Below are positions 55,029-64,000 of a stretch of DNA of 64,000 bases, piece by piece (the first letter of the stretch is position 1; the number at the start of each line of letters is the position of its first letter). The notes beneath the pieces were generated by a model, which was given only the letters and a program-made list of their open reading frames with translations, was not told the origin of the DNA and searched no databases. The DNA lies in assembly GCF_900109665.1 (NCBI RefSeq), contig NZ_FOAO01000021.1, positions 31,230 through 95,229 of the forward strand. Reading direction: 5' to 3'. This DNA comes from Blastococcus sp. DSM 46786. Lineage in GTDB: Bacteria; Actinomycetota; Actinomycetes; Mycobacteriales; Geodermatophilaceae. The position numbers were made by a program, and so were the translations under genes.

Positions 55029-55367
55029 ATGAGCGTCGTCAAGATCAACGCGATCACCGTGCCGAAGGACAAGCAGGAGCGCTTCGAGGAGCGGTTCCGC
55101 GGGCGCGCCGGAGCCGTGGAGAGCACGCCGGGCTTCGAGTGGTTCGAGCTGCTCCGCCCGGTCGAGGGCACCGACCAGTACCTGGTCTACACGCGGTGGA
55201 GCAGCGTGGAGGCCTACGAGGCGTGGCAGTCCAGCCAGGACTTCGACCGCGCCCACGACGGCGGCGGCGACACCCTCGCCTCCGCCGCCCCGCACTCGGC
55301 GCACGTCTGGACCTACGAGGTGCTCGAGACCGCCGGGCCGAAGGGCGAGCACCAGGGGCAGGCCTGA
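55029..55367 (+). CDS. MhuD-like heme-degrading monooxygenase (ABM domain)
   Basis: 112 residues from ATG. VVKINAITVPKDKQERFEER, TPGFEWFELLRPVEG and EAYEAWQSSQDFDRAHDG closely follow M. tuberculosis MhuD as I remember it. The three residues important there for heme binding and ruffling have counterparts: Asn7, Trp66 and His76. MhuD-type enzymes open heme to release iron. No heme-uptake gene is adjacent. Could also be an ABM protein of other function, but the residue match argues for heme. Confidence 0.85.
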   Translation: MSVVKINAITVPKDKQERFEERFRGRAGAVESTPGFEWFELLRPVEGTDQYLVYTRWSSVEAYEAWQSSQDFDRAHDGGGDTLASAAPHSAHVWTYEVLETAGPKGEHQGQA

Positions 55368-55374
55368 GCCGGGT

Positions 55375-55380
55375 TAGTGT
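55375..55380 (+). promoter_or_regulatory. ilvE: Candidate -10 TAGTGT for ilvE
   Basis: TAGTGT lies 63 bases before the ilvE ATG, leaving a leader that contains TAGGAGCC as RBS. No clear -35. Confidence 0.35.
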
Positions 55381-55443
55381 GACGGCACCGGCCCCGCACG
55401 CCCGCGGGCCGGTGCCGATCCCTCGCACGCCCGGGTAGGAGCC

Positions 55444-56583
55444 ATGACCGACACGCTCGCCGACAGCCGCACCTCGTCCCGGACGTTCGTCGACGGCGTG
55501 CCGGTGGTCGTGGAGGACGTGCAGCGCCGTTCCACCACCGAGCGCGAGGAACTGCTCGCCGACCCCGGCTTCGGCCGCTACTTCACCGACCACATGTTCG
55601 TGGCCCGGTACCAGGTCGGCCGCGGCTGGTACGACGCCCGGCTCACCCAGTACGGCCCGCTGCCGATGGACCCCGGCACCGCCGCCCTGCACTACGCGCA
55701 GTCGATCTTCGAGGGGCTCAAGGCCTACGCCCAGCCCGACGGCAGCGTGGCCACCTTCCGGCCCGAGGCCAACGCCGCGCGCTTCGTCCGCAGCGCCGAG
55801 CGGCTGGCCATGCCGCCGGTCCCCGAGCACGCCTTCCTCGCCGCCGTCGACGCGCTCGTCGACGCCGACCGCGACTGGGTGCCCACCGGGCCGGACCAGA
55901 CGCTGTACCTGCGCCCGTACCAGCTGGCCAGCGAGTCCTTCCTCGGCGTCCGGCCGGCGCACGAGTACCTCTTCCTCGTCATCGCCAGCCCGGCCGGTGC
56001 CTACTTCCCGCGCGGCGTGCACCCGGTCTCGGTCTTCGTCTCCGAGGACTACGTGCGGGCCGCGCCCGGCGGGACCGGCGACGTCAAGTGCGCCGGCAAC
56101 TACGCCGCCAGCCTGCGGCCCCAGCAGCAGGCCAGCGAGCTCGGCTGCGACCAGGTCGTCTACCTCGACGCCGTGGAGCGGCGCTCCATCGAGGAGCTGG
56201 GCGGGATGAACCTGTTCTTCGTCCTGGGCTCCGGTGAGGACGCCGAGCTGGTCACCCCCGAGCTCTCCGGCACGCTGCTGCCGGGCATCACCCGTGACTC
56301 GCTGATCACCGTCGCCCGTGAGCTCGGGCACCGCGTGACCGAGCGGAAGGTGACCCTCGACGAGTGGCGCAGCGGCGCGCTCGACGGCTCGATCACCGAG
56401 ACCTTCGCCTGCGGGACGGCCGCCGTCATCACGCCGGTCGGACAGATCCGTGCCCGCACCGGTGACTTCACCGTGGGCGACGGGGAGCCCGGACCGGTCA
56501 CCATGCGGCTGCGCGAGACGCTGCTCGACATCCAGCACGGGCGGGTGGCCGACACCCACGGCTGGCTGCACCAGGTCTCCTGA
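55444..56583 (+). CDS. ilvE: Branched-chain amino acid aminotransferase
   Basis: 379 residues, ATG with GTAGGAG upstream. It is a fold-type IV PLP enzyme: the Lys for the Schiff base is ~215 in GTGDVKCAGNYAAS; YAQSIFEGLKAY, LYLRPYQLASESFLGV, YLDAVERRSIEELGGMN and ETFACGTAAVITPVG follow. It interconverts Val/Leu/Ile and their 2-oxo acids with 2-oxoglutarate. Its place before ribF is unrelated to other branched-chain genes. Confidence 0.96.
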   Translation: MTDTLADSRTSSRTFVDGVPVVVEDVQRRSTTEREELLADPGFGRYFTDHMFVARYQVGRGWYDARLTQYGPLPMDPGTAALHYAQSIFEGLKAYAQPDGSVATFRPEANAARFVRSAERLAMPPVPEHAFLAAVDALVDADRDWVPTGPDQTLYLRPYQLASESFLGVRPAHEYLFLVIASPAGAYFPRGVHPVSVFVSEDYVRAAPGGTGDVKCAGNYAASLRPQQQASELGCDQVVYLDAVERRSIEELGGMNLFFVLGSGEDAELVTPELSGTLLPGITRDSLITVARELGHRVTERKVTLDEWRSGALDGSITETFACGTAAVITPVGQIRARTGDFTVGDGEPGPVTMRLRETLLDIQHGRVADTHGWLHQVS

Positions 56584-56603
56584 CCGCGGCGGGGGACGGT
56601 CGC

Positions 56604-57569
56604 GTGCTGCGCTGGCGGGGGCTGGAGTCCACCCCCGGTGACCTCGGGCGGACCGTGGTCACCGTCGGGATGTACGACGGTGTGCACCGCGGGCACCAGA
56701 AGCTCATCGGGGCGGCCGTCGCGCGGGCCCGGGCGATGCGGCGTCCCTGCCTCCTGCTGACCTTCGACCCGCACCCGGCCGAGGTCGTGCGCCCGGGATC
56801 GCACCCGGCGATCCTGACCTCCCTGGACCGCAAGGCCGAGCTCGTCGCGGAGCTGGGGGTGGACGCCATGTGCGTGCTGCCCTTCACCGCGGAGTTCATG
56901 AAGCTCCCGCCGGAGACGTTCACCCACACCGTGCTCGTCGAACGGCTGCACGCCGCACAGGTGGTGGTGGGGGAGAACTTCACCTACGGGCACCGCGCCG
57001 CCGGCACCGTCACCACGCTGACCGCGGAGGGGCGCCGCTTCGGCTTCGCCGTCGAGGGGGTGTCCCTGGCGCAGGACGCCTCGGAGGACGGCGAGGTGAC
57101 CATCTCCTCGACCTACGTCCGGGCCTGCGTCGCCGCCGGGGACCTGGTGCCCGCCGCCCGTGCGCTCGGCCGGCCGCACCGGGTCGACGGCGTGGTGGTG
57201 CGGGGGGACCGCCGCGGCCGCGACCTCGGCTACCCGACGGCGAACGTCGAGACGCCGCCGTACACCGCGATCCCCGCCGACGGTGTCTACGCCGGGCACC
57301 TGGTCACCCGCGACCCGCGCAGCGGGGCCAGCCGCGAGCGGTTCCCGGCGGCGATCTCGGTGGGCACCAACCCCACCTTCCAAGGCAGCCGCCGCACGGT
57401 GGAGGCCTACGTGCTGGACTACGACGGCGACCTCTACGGCGAGCACGTCGGCGTCAAGTTCGCCCTCCGGCTCCGGCCCATGGCCGCCTTCACCGACGTG
57501 GAGGGCCTGCTGGCCGCCATGGCCAAGGACGTCGAGGACACCCGCCACGTCCTGGGGTTGACGAACTGA
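56604..57569 (+). CDS. ribF: Bifunctional riboflavin kinase / FAD synthetase
   Basis: 321 residues from GTG. The nucleotidyltransferase half shows VVTVGMYDGVHRGHQKLIG, LTFDPHPAEVVRPG, VVVGENFTYGHRAAG and ISSTYVRACVAAGD; the kinase half shows GYPTANVE and FPAAISVGTNPTF. It makes FMN and FAD from riboflavin. ribF follows truB closely in other actinobacteria; here larE, larB, the heme monooxygenase and ilvE lie between. Confidence 0.96.
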   Translation: MLRWRGLESTPGDLGRTVVTVGMYDGVHRGHQKLIGAAVARARAMRRPCLLLTFDPHPAEVVRPGSHPAILTSLDRKAELVAELGVDAMCVLPFTAEFMKLPPETFTHTVLVERLHAAQVVVGENFTYGHRAAGTVTTLTAEGRRFGFAVEGVSLAQDASEDGEVTISSTYVRACVAAGDLVPAARALGRPHRVDGVVVRGDRRGRDLGYPTANVETPPYTAIPADGVYAGHLVTRDPRSGASRERFPAAISVGTNPTFQGSRRTVEAYVLDYDGDLYGEHVGVKFALRLRPMAAFTDVEGLLAAMAKDVEDTRHVLGLTN

Positions 57570-57730
57570 CGGGAGCAGGTCGCACCGAGTGGGACCCGGA
57601 GGGTTCCGCGCAGGGACGACGCAGCGGCTCAGCACCGTGGGGACGGCACCCGGTGGCGGTCGGAGTCCGGAGGACGACGTCGGACATGGCCTCCGGCCCC
57701 CACTCGGTCCGACCGGCCGATCACCGCTGG

Positions 57731-57824
57731 TAGTCTCGTCGCCAGCCGTGCATGCACGGCTGTGTGAGAGCTGCCCTCGTGAGTCAGACCGGGGGCCACA
57801 CGTGACCCGCCCAGGAGGCGAACC
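57731..57824 (+). promoter_or_regulatory. rpsO: rpsO promoter candidate and palindromic leader
   Basis: TAGTCT at 57731-57736 is a good -10-like box, with a weak TCCGAC 17 bases upstream. Right after it CAGCCGTGCATGCACGGCTG (57743-57762) is a perfect 20-base palindrome within the expected 5' UTR, and AGGAGGC precedes the ATG. Leaders that fold and bind S15 regulate rpsO in several phyla; this may be one. The preceding ~160 bases after ribF show no gene. Confidence 0.5.
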
Positions 57825-58094
57825 ATGGCGCTCGACAGCGCGACGAAGCAGCAGATCATGACCGAGTACGCGACGGTCGACAAGGACACCGGTTCGCCCG
57901 AGGTGCAGGTCGCGATGCTGTCCCGCCGGATCAGCGACCTCACCGAGCACCTCCGGCACCACAAGCACGACCACCACAGCCGGCGGGGCCTGCTCCTGCT
58001 GGTCGGCCGGCGCCGCCGGCTGCTGAACTACCTGGCGAAGACCGACATCAACCGCTACCGGTCGCTGATCGAGCGGCTCGGCCTGCGCCGATAG
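57825..58094 (+). CDS. rpsO: 30S ribosomal protein S15
   Basis: 89 residues, ATG with AGGAGGCG upstream. [40 protein letters not shown] and [20 protein letters not shown] are the family core. It binds the 16S central domain early in assembly. Its own promoter and terminator flank it, so it can be expressed alone. Confidence 0.97.
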   Translation: MALDSATKQQIMTEYATVDKDTGSPEVQVAMLSRRISDLTEHLRHHKHDHHSRRGLLLLVGRRRRLLNYLAKTDINRYRSLIERLGLRR

Positions 58095-58100
58095 CACGTC

Positions 58101-58136
58101 GAGGGGACCGCTCCGGGTAGCCGGGACGGTCCCCTC
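58101..58136. terminator. Terminator after rpsO
   Basis: GAGGGGACCG pairs with CGGTCCCCTC around a 16-base apex that can itself pair CCGG/CCGG, seven bases after the stop, followed by TCTCGTG. The rest of the 291-base gap to pnp shows no gene or convincing promoter. Confidence 0.75.
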
Positions 58137-58385
58137 TCTCGTGCGGCACCCGCCGCACGGGCCACGGCGAGCAGCCCGACGCGTCCGTCGCAGAGGGCCG
58201 GTCCTCGGTAGTGGCCCCCGGGACACCCCGAGCACGGGGAGTGGTCCTCCGCCCGACGGGGAACCAGCACCGCCCGAGGGCTTCGATCGAAGACCGGTCG
58301 CCCCGGACGCCGACGGCGTGCACCGCCGTACGAGGAAGTCGCACCCGGCAAGGGGCCGGCTGCGACCAGACGAGAGAAGGACAGC

Positions 58386-60668
58386 GTGTCCGCACCCACC
58401 ACCAGCGGCCCGATCGCCGCCGAGTTCGACCCCGAGGACGGGGTCACCACCGCCACCGCGGTCATCGACAACGGCAGCTTCGGCAGCCGCAGCATCACCT
58501 TCGAGACCGGCCGGCTGGCCAAGCAGGCCGCCGGCTCCGTCGTCGTGACGATGGGCGACAGCATGCTGCTGTCGGCCACCACGGCCGGCCGTCAGCCCAA
58601 GGAGCACTTCGACTTCTTCCCGCTGACCGTCGACGTCGAGGAGCGGATGTACGCCGCGGGTCGCATCCCCGGCTCGTTCTTCCGCCGCGAGGGCCGGCCC
58701 TCGGAGGACGCGATCCTCACCTGCCGGCTGATCGACCGCCCGCTGCGGCCGACCTTCGCCAAGGGCCTGCGCAACGAGGTCCAGGTCGTCATCACCGTCA
58801 TGGCCCTGGACCCCGAGCACCTCTACGACGTCATGGCCATCAACGGCGCGTCGGCCTCCACCCAGCTGTCGGGCCTGCCGTTCTCCGGCCCGATCGGCGG
58901 CACCCGCGTCGCGCTCATCCGCGGCCAGTGGGTCGCCTTCCCGACGCACTCGGAGCTCGAGGACGCCGTCTTCGACATGGTCGTCGCCGGTCGCCTCCTC
59001 CCGGACGGCGACGTCGCGATCATGATGGTCGAGGCCGAGGCCACCGAGAAGACGATCGAGCTCGTCGCCGGTGGCGCCAGCGCCCCGACCGAGGAGGTCG
59101 TGGCCCAGGGCCTCGAGGCCGCCAAGCCCTTCATCAAGGCGCTGTGCGAGGCGCAGAGCGCGATGGCCGCCAAGGCCGCCAAGCCCGTCGCGGAGTTCCC
59201 GCGCTTCCTGGACTACCAGGACGACGTCTACGCCGCCGTCGAGTCCGCCGCCCTGACCCGCCTCGGCGAGGTGCAGGCCATCGCGGGCAAGCAGGAGCGC
59301 GAGGACGCCACCGAGGCGCTCAAGGACGAGGTCAAGGCCGCGCTCGCCGACCAGTTCGAGGGTCGTGAGAAGGAGGTCTCCGCCGCCTTCCGCGCCGTCA
59401 CCAAGAAGGTCGTCCGGCAGCGGATCCTGCGCGACAAGGTCCGCATCGACGGCCGTGGCGTCACCGACATCCGGCCGCTGTCGGCCGAGGTCGAGGTCGT
59501 GCCCCGCGTGCACGGCTCGGCGCTGTTCGAGCGCGGCGAGACCCAGATCCTGGGCATCACCACGCTGAACATGCTCCGCATGGAGCAGCAGCTGGACACG
59601 CTGTCGCCGGACAACCGCAAGCGCTACATGCACAACTACAACTTCCCGCCGTACTCCACCGGCGAGACCGGCCGCGTGGGCTCGCCCAAGCGGCGCGAGA
59701 TCGGCCACGGTGCGCTCGCCGAGCGCGCCCTGCTGCCGGTGCTGCCCGACCGCGAGGAGTTCCCCTACGCGATCCGGCAGGTCTCGGAGGCGCTGGGCTC
59801 CAACGGCTCCACCTCGATGGGCTCGGTCTGCGCCTCGACGCTGGCCCTGCTCAACGCCGGTGTGCCGCTGAGGGCGCCGGTCGCGGGCATCGCGATGGGC
59901 CTGGTCTCCGACCAGGTCGACGGCAAGACGGAGTACGTGGCGCTGACCGACATCCTCGGTGCCGAGGACGCGTTCGGTGACATGGACTTCAAGGTCGCCG
60001 GCACGCGGGACTTCGTCACCGCGCTGCAGCTGGACACCAAGCTCGACGGCATCCCGTCCGACGTGCTCGCCCAGGCGCTGACCCAGGCCCGCGCCGCCCG
60101 GCTGCACATCCTCGACGTGATGAACGAGGCGATCGACGCCCCGGACGAGATGAGCCCGTACGCCCCGCGCGTGACCACGGTGCGCATCCCGGTCGACAAG
60201 ATCGGCGCGGTCATCGGCCCCAAGGGCCAGATGATCAACGCGATCCAGGACGAGACCGGCGCCGACATCACCATCGAGGACGACGGCACGATCTACGTCG
60301 GCGCCTCCGACGGCCCCTCGGCCCAGGCCGCGGTGGACCGGATCAACGCCATCGCCAACCCGCAGATGCCCAAGGTCGGCGAGCGCTTCCTCGGCACGGT
60401 CGTCAAGACCACGCCGTTCGGCGCCTTCGTCTCCCTGCTCCCGGGCAAGGACGGCCTGGTCCACATCAGCAAGCTCGGTGGCGGCAAGCGCATCGGCAAG
60501 GTCGAGGACGTCGCGAACGTCGGCGACAAGATGCAGGTCGAGATCACCGACATCGACGCCCGCGGCAAGATCAGCCTCGCGCCGGTCGCCGCCGAGGGTG
60601 CCGAGGGTGCCGACGGTGCCGAGGCCCCCGCCGAGGCCCCGGCCGAGTCCGCCCCTGCGGGGGAGTGA
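58386..60668 (+). CDS. pnp: Polynucleotide phosphorylase / guanosine pentaphosphate synthetase
   Basis: 760 residues, GTG with AGAGAAGGAC upstream. Two RNase PH-like domains ([26 protein letters not shown] second core with [20 protein letters not shown]) flank the helical domain; KH ([20 protein letters not shown]) and S1 ([20 protein letters not shown]) domains follow, then an Ala/Glu/Pro acidic tail of ~30 residues. It degrades RNA 3'-5' with phosphate. The stop overlaps the M16 peptidase start. Confidence 0.97.
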   Translation: MSAPTTSGPIAAEFDPEDGVTTATAVIDNGSFGSRSITFETGRLAKQAAGSVVVTMGDSMLLSATTAGRQPKEHFDFFPLTVDVEERMYAAGRIPGSFFRREGRPSEDAILTCRLIDRPLRPTFAKGLRNEVQVVITVMALDPEHLYDVMAINGASASTQLSGLPFSGPIGGTRVALIRGQWVAFPTHSELEDAVFDMVVAGRLLPDGDVAIMMVEAEATEKTIELVAGGASAPTEEVVAQGLEAAKPFIKALCEAQSAMAAKAAKPVAEFPRFLDYQDDVYAAVESAALTRLGEVQAIAGKQEREDATEALKDEVKAALADQFEGREKEVSAAFRAVTKKVVRQRILRDKVRIDGRGVTDIRPLSAEVEVVPRVHGSALFERGETQILGITTLNMLRMEQQLDTLSPDNRKRYMHNYNFPPYSTGETGRVGSPKRREIGHGALAERALLPVLPDREEFPYAIRQVSEALGSNGSTSMGSVCASTLALLNAGVPLRAPVAGIAMGLVSDQVDGKTEYVALTDILGAEDAFGDMDFKVAGTRDFVTALQLDTKLDGIPSDVLAQALTQARAARLHILDVMNEAIDAPDEMSPYAPRVTTVRIPVDKIGAVIGPKGQMINAIQDETGADITIEDDGTIYVGASDGPSAQAAVDRINAIANPQMPKVGERFLGTVVKTTPFGAFVSLLPGKDGLVHISKLGGGKRIGKVEDVANVGDKMQVEITDIDARGKISLAPVAAEGAEGADGAEAPAEAPAESAPAGE

Positions 60669-62038
60669 CCACGACCGATCTGATCCGGGCCGGGGTGGGC
60701 GCCGCTTCTCCGGGAGCGGCCCCCACCCCGGTTCCCGTCGGGACGACCGCGCTGCTCGACCTCGACGAGGTCGGCGGCCGGGTGGAACGCACGGAGCTCC
60801 CCGGGGGGCTCCGCGTGCTCACCGAGACGATGCCGGGCGTGCTGTCGGCGACCCTCGGCATCTGGGTGGCCGTGGGCTCGCGCGACGAGACACCGGACGT
60901 CGCCGGGGCGTCGCACTTCCTCGAGCACCTGCTGTTCAAGGGGACGACGTCGCGCGGGGCGCTGGAGATCGCGACCGCCATGGACGCCGTCGGCGGCGAG
61001 ATGAACGCGTTCACCGCCAAGGAGCACACCTGCTACTACGCCAACGTGCTCGCCAGCGACCTCCCGCTCGCGGTGACGCTGCTGGCCGACCTGGTCACCG
61101 AGGCGACCAACACGGCGGCGGACCTGGAGTCCGAGCGGACGGTGGTGCTCGAGGAGATCGCCATGCGCGACGACGAGCCCTCGGACGCCGTGCACGACCT
61201 GTTCGCCGAGACGCTCTACGGCGACACCTCGCTGGGTCGCTCCGTGCTGGGGACCGTCGAGTCGATCGAGGGGCTCACCCGCGACGACGTCGACGGCTGG
61301 TACCGCTCCCGCTACGCCGCGCCGTCGATCGTCGTGACGGCGGCCGGGCGGGTGGACCACCGGCAGGTGCTCGACCTGGTGACGGCGGCGTTCGGCGACC
61401 GGCTCTCCGGCACCGCTCGCCCCGCACCGCTGCGCACCGGTGACGTGGACCTCGCCCGGCCGGCACGCAGCACGGGGCTGATCTCGCGCCGTACCGAGCA
61501 GACCCACCTGCTGCTCGGCACGCCCGCGATGGGCCGGCTCGACGAGCGCCGCTACGTCGCCGCCGTCCTGGACGCCGCCGTCGGTGGTGGCATGAGCTCC
61601 CGGCTGTTCCAGGAGATCCGGGAGAAGCGCGGCCTGGTGTACAGCGTCGGGTCGGCGCTGACCCACTACGCCGGCGCGGGCGCCTTCTCGGTGTACGCCG
61701 GCTGCTCGAAGAAGCGCGTGCCCGAGGTGCTCCGCCTGGTCCGCGAGGAACTGGGGCGGGTCGCCGCCGACGGGCTGACGTCCGAGGAGGTGGCCCGGGC
61801 GCGCGGCCAGCTGAAGGGCGGGCTGGTGCTCGGCCTGGAGGACACCGGCTCGCGCATGAGCCGGCTCGGCAAGAGCGAGCTGTCCTACGGCGAGTACGTG
61901 CCGGTGCGCGACGTGCTGGCGCACATCGAGTCCGTCGACGAGACCCAGGTGCGGTCGGTGGCGGGGGAGCTGTTCGGCCAGGAGACCTGCCTGGCCGTGG
62001 TCGGCCCCTACCGCGAGTCCGACCTCGACCGGCTCTGA
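60665..62038 (+). CDS. M16-family zinc metallopeptidase
   Basis: 457 residues from GTG overlapping the pnp stop. The inverted zinc motif HFLEH is at ~84-88 ([15 protein letters not shown]), with the distal Glu in [13 protein letters not shown]. The second, inactive half has [20 protein letters not shown]. Homologues (PepR, Rv2782c) follow pnp in mycobacteria; they resemble the mitochondrial processing peptidase, but their substrates are not known. No signal peptide, so cytoplasmic. Confidence 0.94.
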   Translation: MTTTDLIRAGVGAASPGAAPTPVPVGTTALLDLDEVGGRVERTELPGGLRVLTETMPGVLSATLGIWVAVGSRDETPDVAGASHFLEHLLFKGTTSRGALEIATAMDAVGGEMNAFTAKEHTCYYANVLASDLPLAVTLLADLVTEATNTAADLESERTVVLEEIAMRDDEPSDAVHDLFAETLYGDTSLGRSVLGTVESIEGLTRDDVDGWYRSRYAAPSIVVTAAGRVDHRQVLDLVTAAFGDRLSGTARPAPLRTGDVDLARPARSTGLISRRTEQTHLLLGTPAMGRLDERRYVAAVLDAAVGGGMSSRLFQEIREKRGLVYSVGSALTHYAGAGAFSVYAGCSKKRVPEVLRLVREELGRVAADGLTSEEVARARGQLKGGLVLGLEDTGSRMSRLGKSELSYGEYVPVRDVLAHIESVDETQVRSVAGELFGQETCLAVVGPYRESDLDRL

Positions 62039-62046
62039 CCCGACGG

Positions 62047-62394
62047 ATGCGGACGACGCGGACCGGGCTGCCGCAGGCGGCCTTCGCGGTCGCGCTGCTG
62101 GTCTCCGTCGTCGTCCTGTTCCTGCCGGCCTCGGGGGTGCCGACCGCACCCCCGGGCACCGACAAGGCGGTCCACCTGCTCGTCTTCGCCGCCCTGGCGG
62201 GAACCGGGCGGTGGGCCGGCCTGCCCCGCCTGCCGCTCGGGGTCGGTCTCGCGGGCTACGCCCTGGGCAGCGAGCTGGTGCAGGGGCTGACCCCGCTGGG
62301 CCGGTCGATGTCCCTCGCCGACGTGGTGGCCGACATCGCGGGCATCCTGCTGGGACTGGTCGCGTGGGCAGCCGTCAGCCGGCGGGCGCGCTGA
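62047..62394 (+). CDS. VanZ-like membrane protein
   Basis: 115 residues from ATG eight bases after the peptidase stop. Four short membrane segments are seen: AAFAVALLVSVVVLFLPASG, AVHLLVFAALAGTG, LGVGLAGYALGSELVQGL and ADIAGILLGLVAWAAV. The D-K-xxH of TDKAVHLLVF and the LADVVADIAG motif match VanZ-like proteins. Some relatives give teicoplanin resistance, but most have no known role. Confidence 0.82.
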   Translation: MRTTRTGLPQAAFAVALLVSVVVLFLPASGVPTAPPGTDKAVHLLVFAALAGTGRWAGLPRLPLGVGLAGYALGSELVQGLTPLGRSMSLADVVADIAGILLGLVAWAAVSRRAR

Positions 62395-63240
<846 letters not shown>

Positions 63241-63302
63241 GAGGACCTGCTCACCCCCGCCGCGCGCGAGCCCCGACGGACCCCTGCAGCAGGGCCGTTG
63301 CC
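63241..63302 (+). repeat. Stop-adjacent structured intergenic repeat, copy C
   Basis: Begins GAGGACCTGCT directly after the dapB stop and ends AGCAGGGCCGTTGCCG. CCTGCT (63246-63251) pairs with AGCAGG (63288-63293). See copies at 26090 and 49159. Confidence 0.6.
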
Positions 63303-63794
63303 GCACGTCCTGCGCTCGGCGTGAGGCCTGGCAGGGGCGGCCACCTGGAGCTGGCGCGGGCTCCGGCGCGGGTCCCCGTAGGCAGCCACCAGCGCTGGCG
63401 CGGGATCCGACGCGGGTCTTCGCCCAGCGTGGGACCGGCTTCGGGCGGCTGGCTTCGCGGGACGATCCGACGGTGTGACGCGGACCGCTCTCCGGGGACT
63501 TGCGCACGGGGCCGCGAGGTCGTGTATGGTTCTCCATGCGCCGCGCGGCCCGGGAGGGCCGCCGGACCAGCCCCCGCTAGACGGGCTGCTGGAAACCGGC
63601 GTAGAGTTGGACATCCAGCCAGGGACGAAGCCCGGAAGGGTCGAGTTTCTGCGCGTCCGCTCCTTGAGAACTCAACAGCGTGCCGAAAGTCAGTGCCAAG
63701 TAATACCCCGTGCCGGTCTTCGGATCGGCTGGGATTCCTTTGGTTGATTGATATCGAGAGTGTCAGCTCTCGGTTCTCAGCCGGTATCAAATCA
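63303..63794 (+). promoter_or_regulatory. rRNA operon promoter/leader region
   Basis: About 490 bases without a gene. TATGGT at 63535-63540 and TAGAGT at 63602-63607 are -10-like but neither has a good -35. TTGAGAACTCAACAGCGTGC at 63664-63683 is the element commonly found in actinobacterial rRNA leaders, and 63754-63773 folds CGAGAG/CTCTCG shortly before mature 16S. GC content falls here compared with the coding part, as usual for rRNA leaders. Confidence 0.6.
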
Positions 63795-64000
63795 TCTACG
63801 GAGAGTTTGATCCTGGCTCAGGACGAACGCTGGCGGCGTGCTTAACACATGCAAGTCGAACGGTGAACCACTTCGGTGGGGATCAGTGGCGAACGGGTGA
63901 GTAACACGTGGGCAACCTGCCCCTGGCTCTGGGATAACTCCAAGAAATTGGGGCTAATACCGGATATGACCGCTGACCGCATGGTCTGGTGGTGGAAAGA
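63795..64000 (+). rRNA. rrs: 16S ribosomal RNA, 5' end
   Basis: AGAGTTTGATCCTGGCTCAG begins at 63802, which is E. coli position 8, so the mature 5' end is about 63795. GACGAACGCTGGCGGCGTGC, CATGCAAGTCGAACGG and GTGAGTAACACGTGGGCAAC follow. The gene runs off the window. The sequence is actinobacterial and compatible with Geodermatophilaceae. Confidence 0.98.

Noticed and set aside
56160..60464. Minus-strand frame of ~1,434 codons opposite ilvE, ribF, rpsO and pnp
   Set aside because: It crosses four clear plus-strand genes and their terminator, and encodes low-complexity Asp/Gly/Arg-rich sequence.
63500..63540. TTGCGC and TATGGT as a promoter pair for the rRNA operon
   Set aside because: The spacer is 29 bases, far from 16-19.

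Overview
The window is high-GC actinobacterial DNA, most likely from Geodermatophilaceae (Blastococcus/Geodermatophilus/Modestobacter type). The evidence is the strong G/C third-codon bias, many GTG starts, an actinobacterial 16S rRNA 5' end at the right edge, and a gene order that follows the conserved rpsP–rplS–rpsB–pyrH–dxr–nusA–infB–truB–pnp–dapB axis known from Mycobacterium and Streptomyces. The genus is an inference; a 16S search would settle it.

Layout. 1-8.5 kb is accessory. It has the 5' part of a cell-wall LCP (LytR-CpsA-Psr) gene on the minus strand, then a 2,214-residue secreted RHS/YD-repeat protein with LGFP repeats and a variable C-terminal toxin-like module, followed one base later by a small acidic protein that looks like its immunity partner. 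8.6-13.8 kb has proS and the rpsP-khpA-rimM-trmD-NUDIX-rplS translation block. 13.8-22 kb has lepB, an atypical LuxR-type regulator, rnhB, DUF2469, yraN, comM-like, dprA, xerC and a WhiG/FliA-type sigma factor. 22-24 kb is a minus-strand island (DUF4262 protein with a pentapeptide repeat, an M23-like protein, a probably frameshifted membrane protein). 24-28.8 kb has rpsB, tsf, pyrH, frr and cdsA. 28.8-33.7 kb mixes a DUF952-GNAT fusion, a SpoU methyltransferase, PPK2, rlmN, a VIT-family transporter and DUF2631. 33.8-42.3 kb has dxr, rip1, an EamA exporter with a divergent LysR regulator, ispG, a GNAT protein and a penicillin-binding lipoprotein. 42.3-53.4 kb has a ferritin-like DUF4439 protein and a lipoprotein (minus strand), then rimP-nusA-ylxR-infB, DUF503, rbfA, a small acidic protein, a DHH phosphoesterase, a MATE transporter and truB. 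53.4-63.2 kb has convergent larE/larB, a MhuD-like heme monooxygenase, ilvE, ribF, rpsO, pnp, an M16 peptidase, a VanZ-like protein and dapB. The last 0.5 kb is an rRNA leader followed by the start of 16S rRNA.

How it works together. Most genes serve translation (ribosomal proteins, factors, rRNA/tRNA modification, ribosome maturation), RNA turnover, the MEP isoprenoid pathway (dxr, ispG), phospholipid synthesis (cdsA) and envelope proteolysis or assembly (lepB, rip1, PBP, LCP). The accessory interest lies in the RHS/LGFP toxin-immunity pair, a nickel-pincer cofactor gene pair (larB/larE) without larC nearby, a receiver-degenerate LuxR regulator, and a stop-codon-adjacent structured repeat present three times.

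Regulatory signals. At many monocistronic or first genes a -10-like NANNNT hexamer ends 6-8 nt before the start codon, which suggests leaderless transcription and helped fix starts. Ribosomal-protein genes rplS, rpsO and rpsB instead have longer leaders with strong inverted repeats. No tRNA gene, insertion sequence, prophage or CRISPR array was seen.
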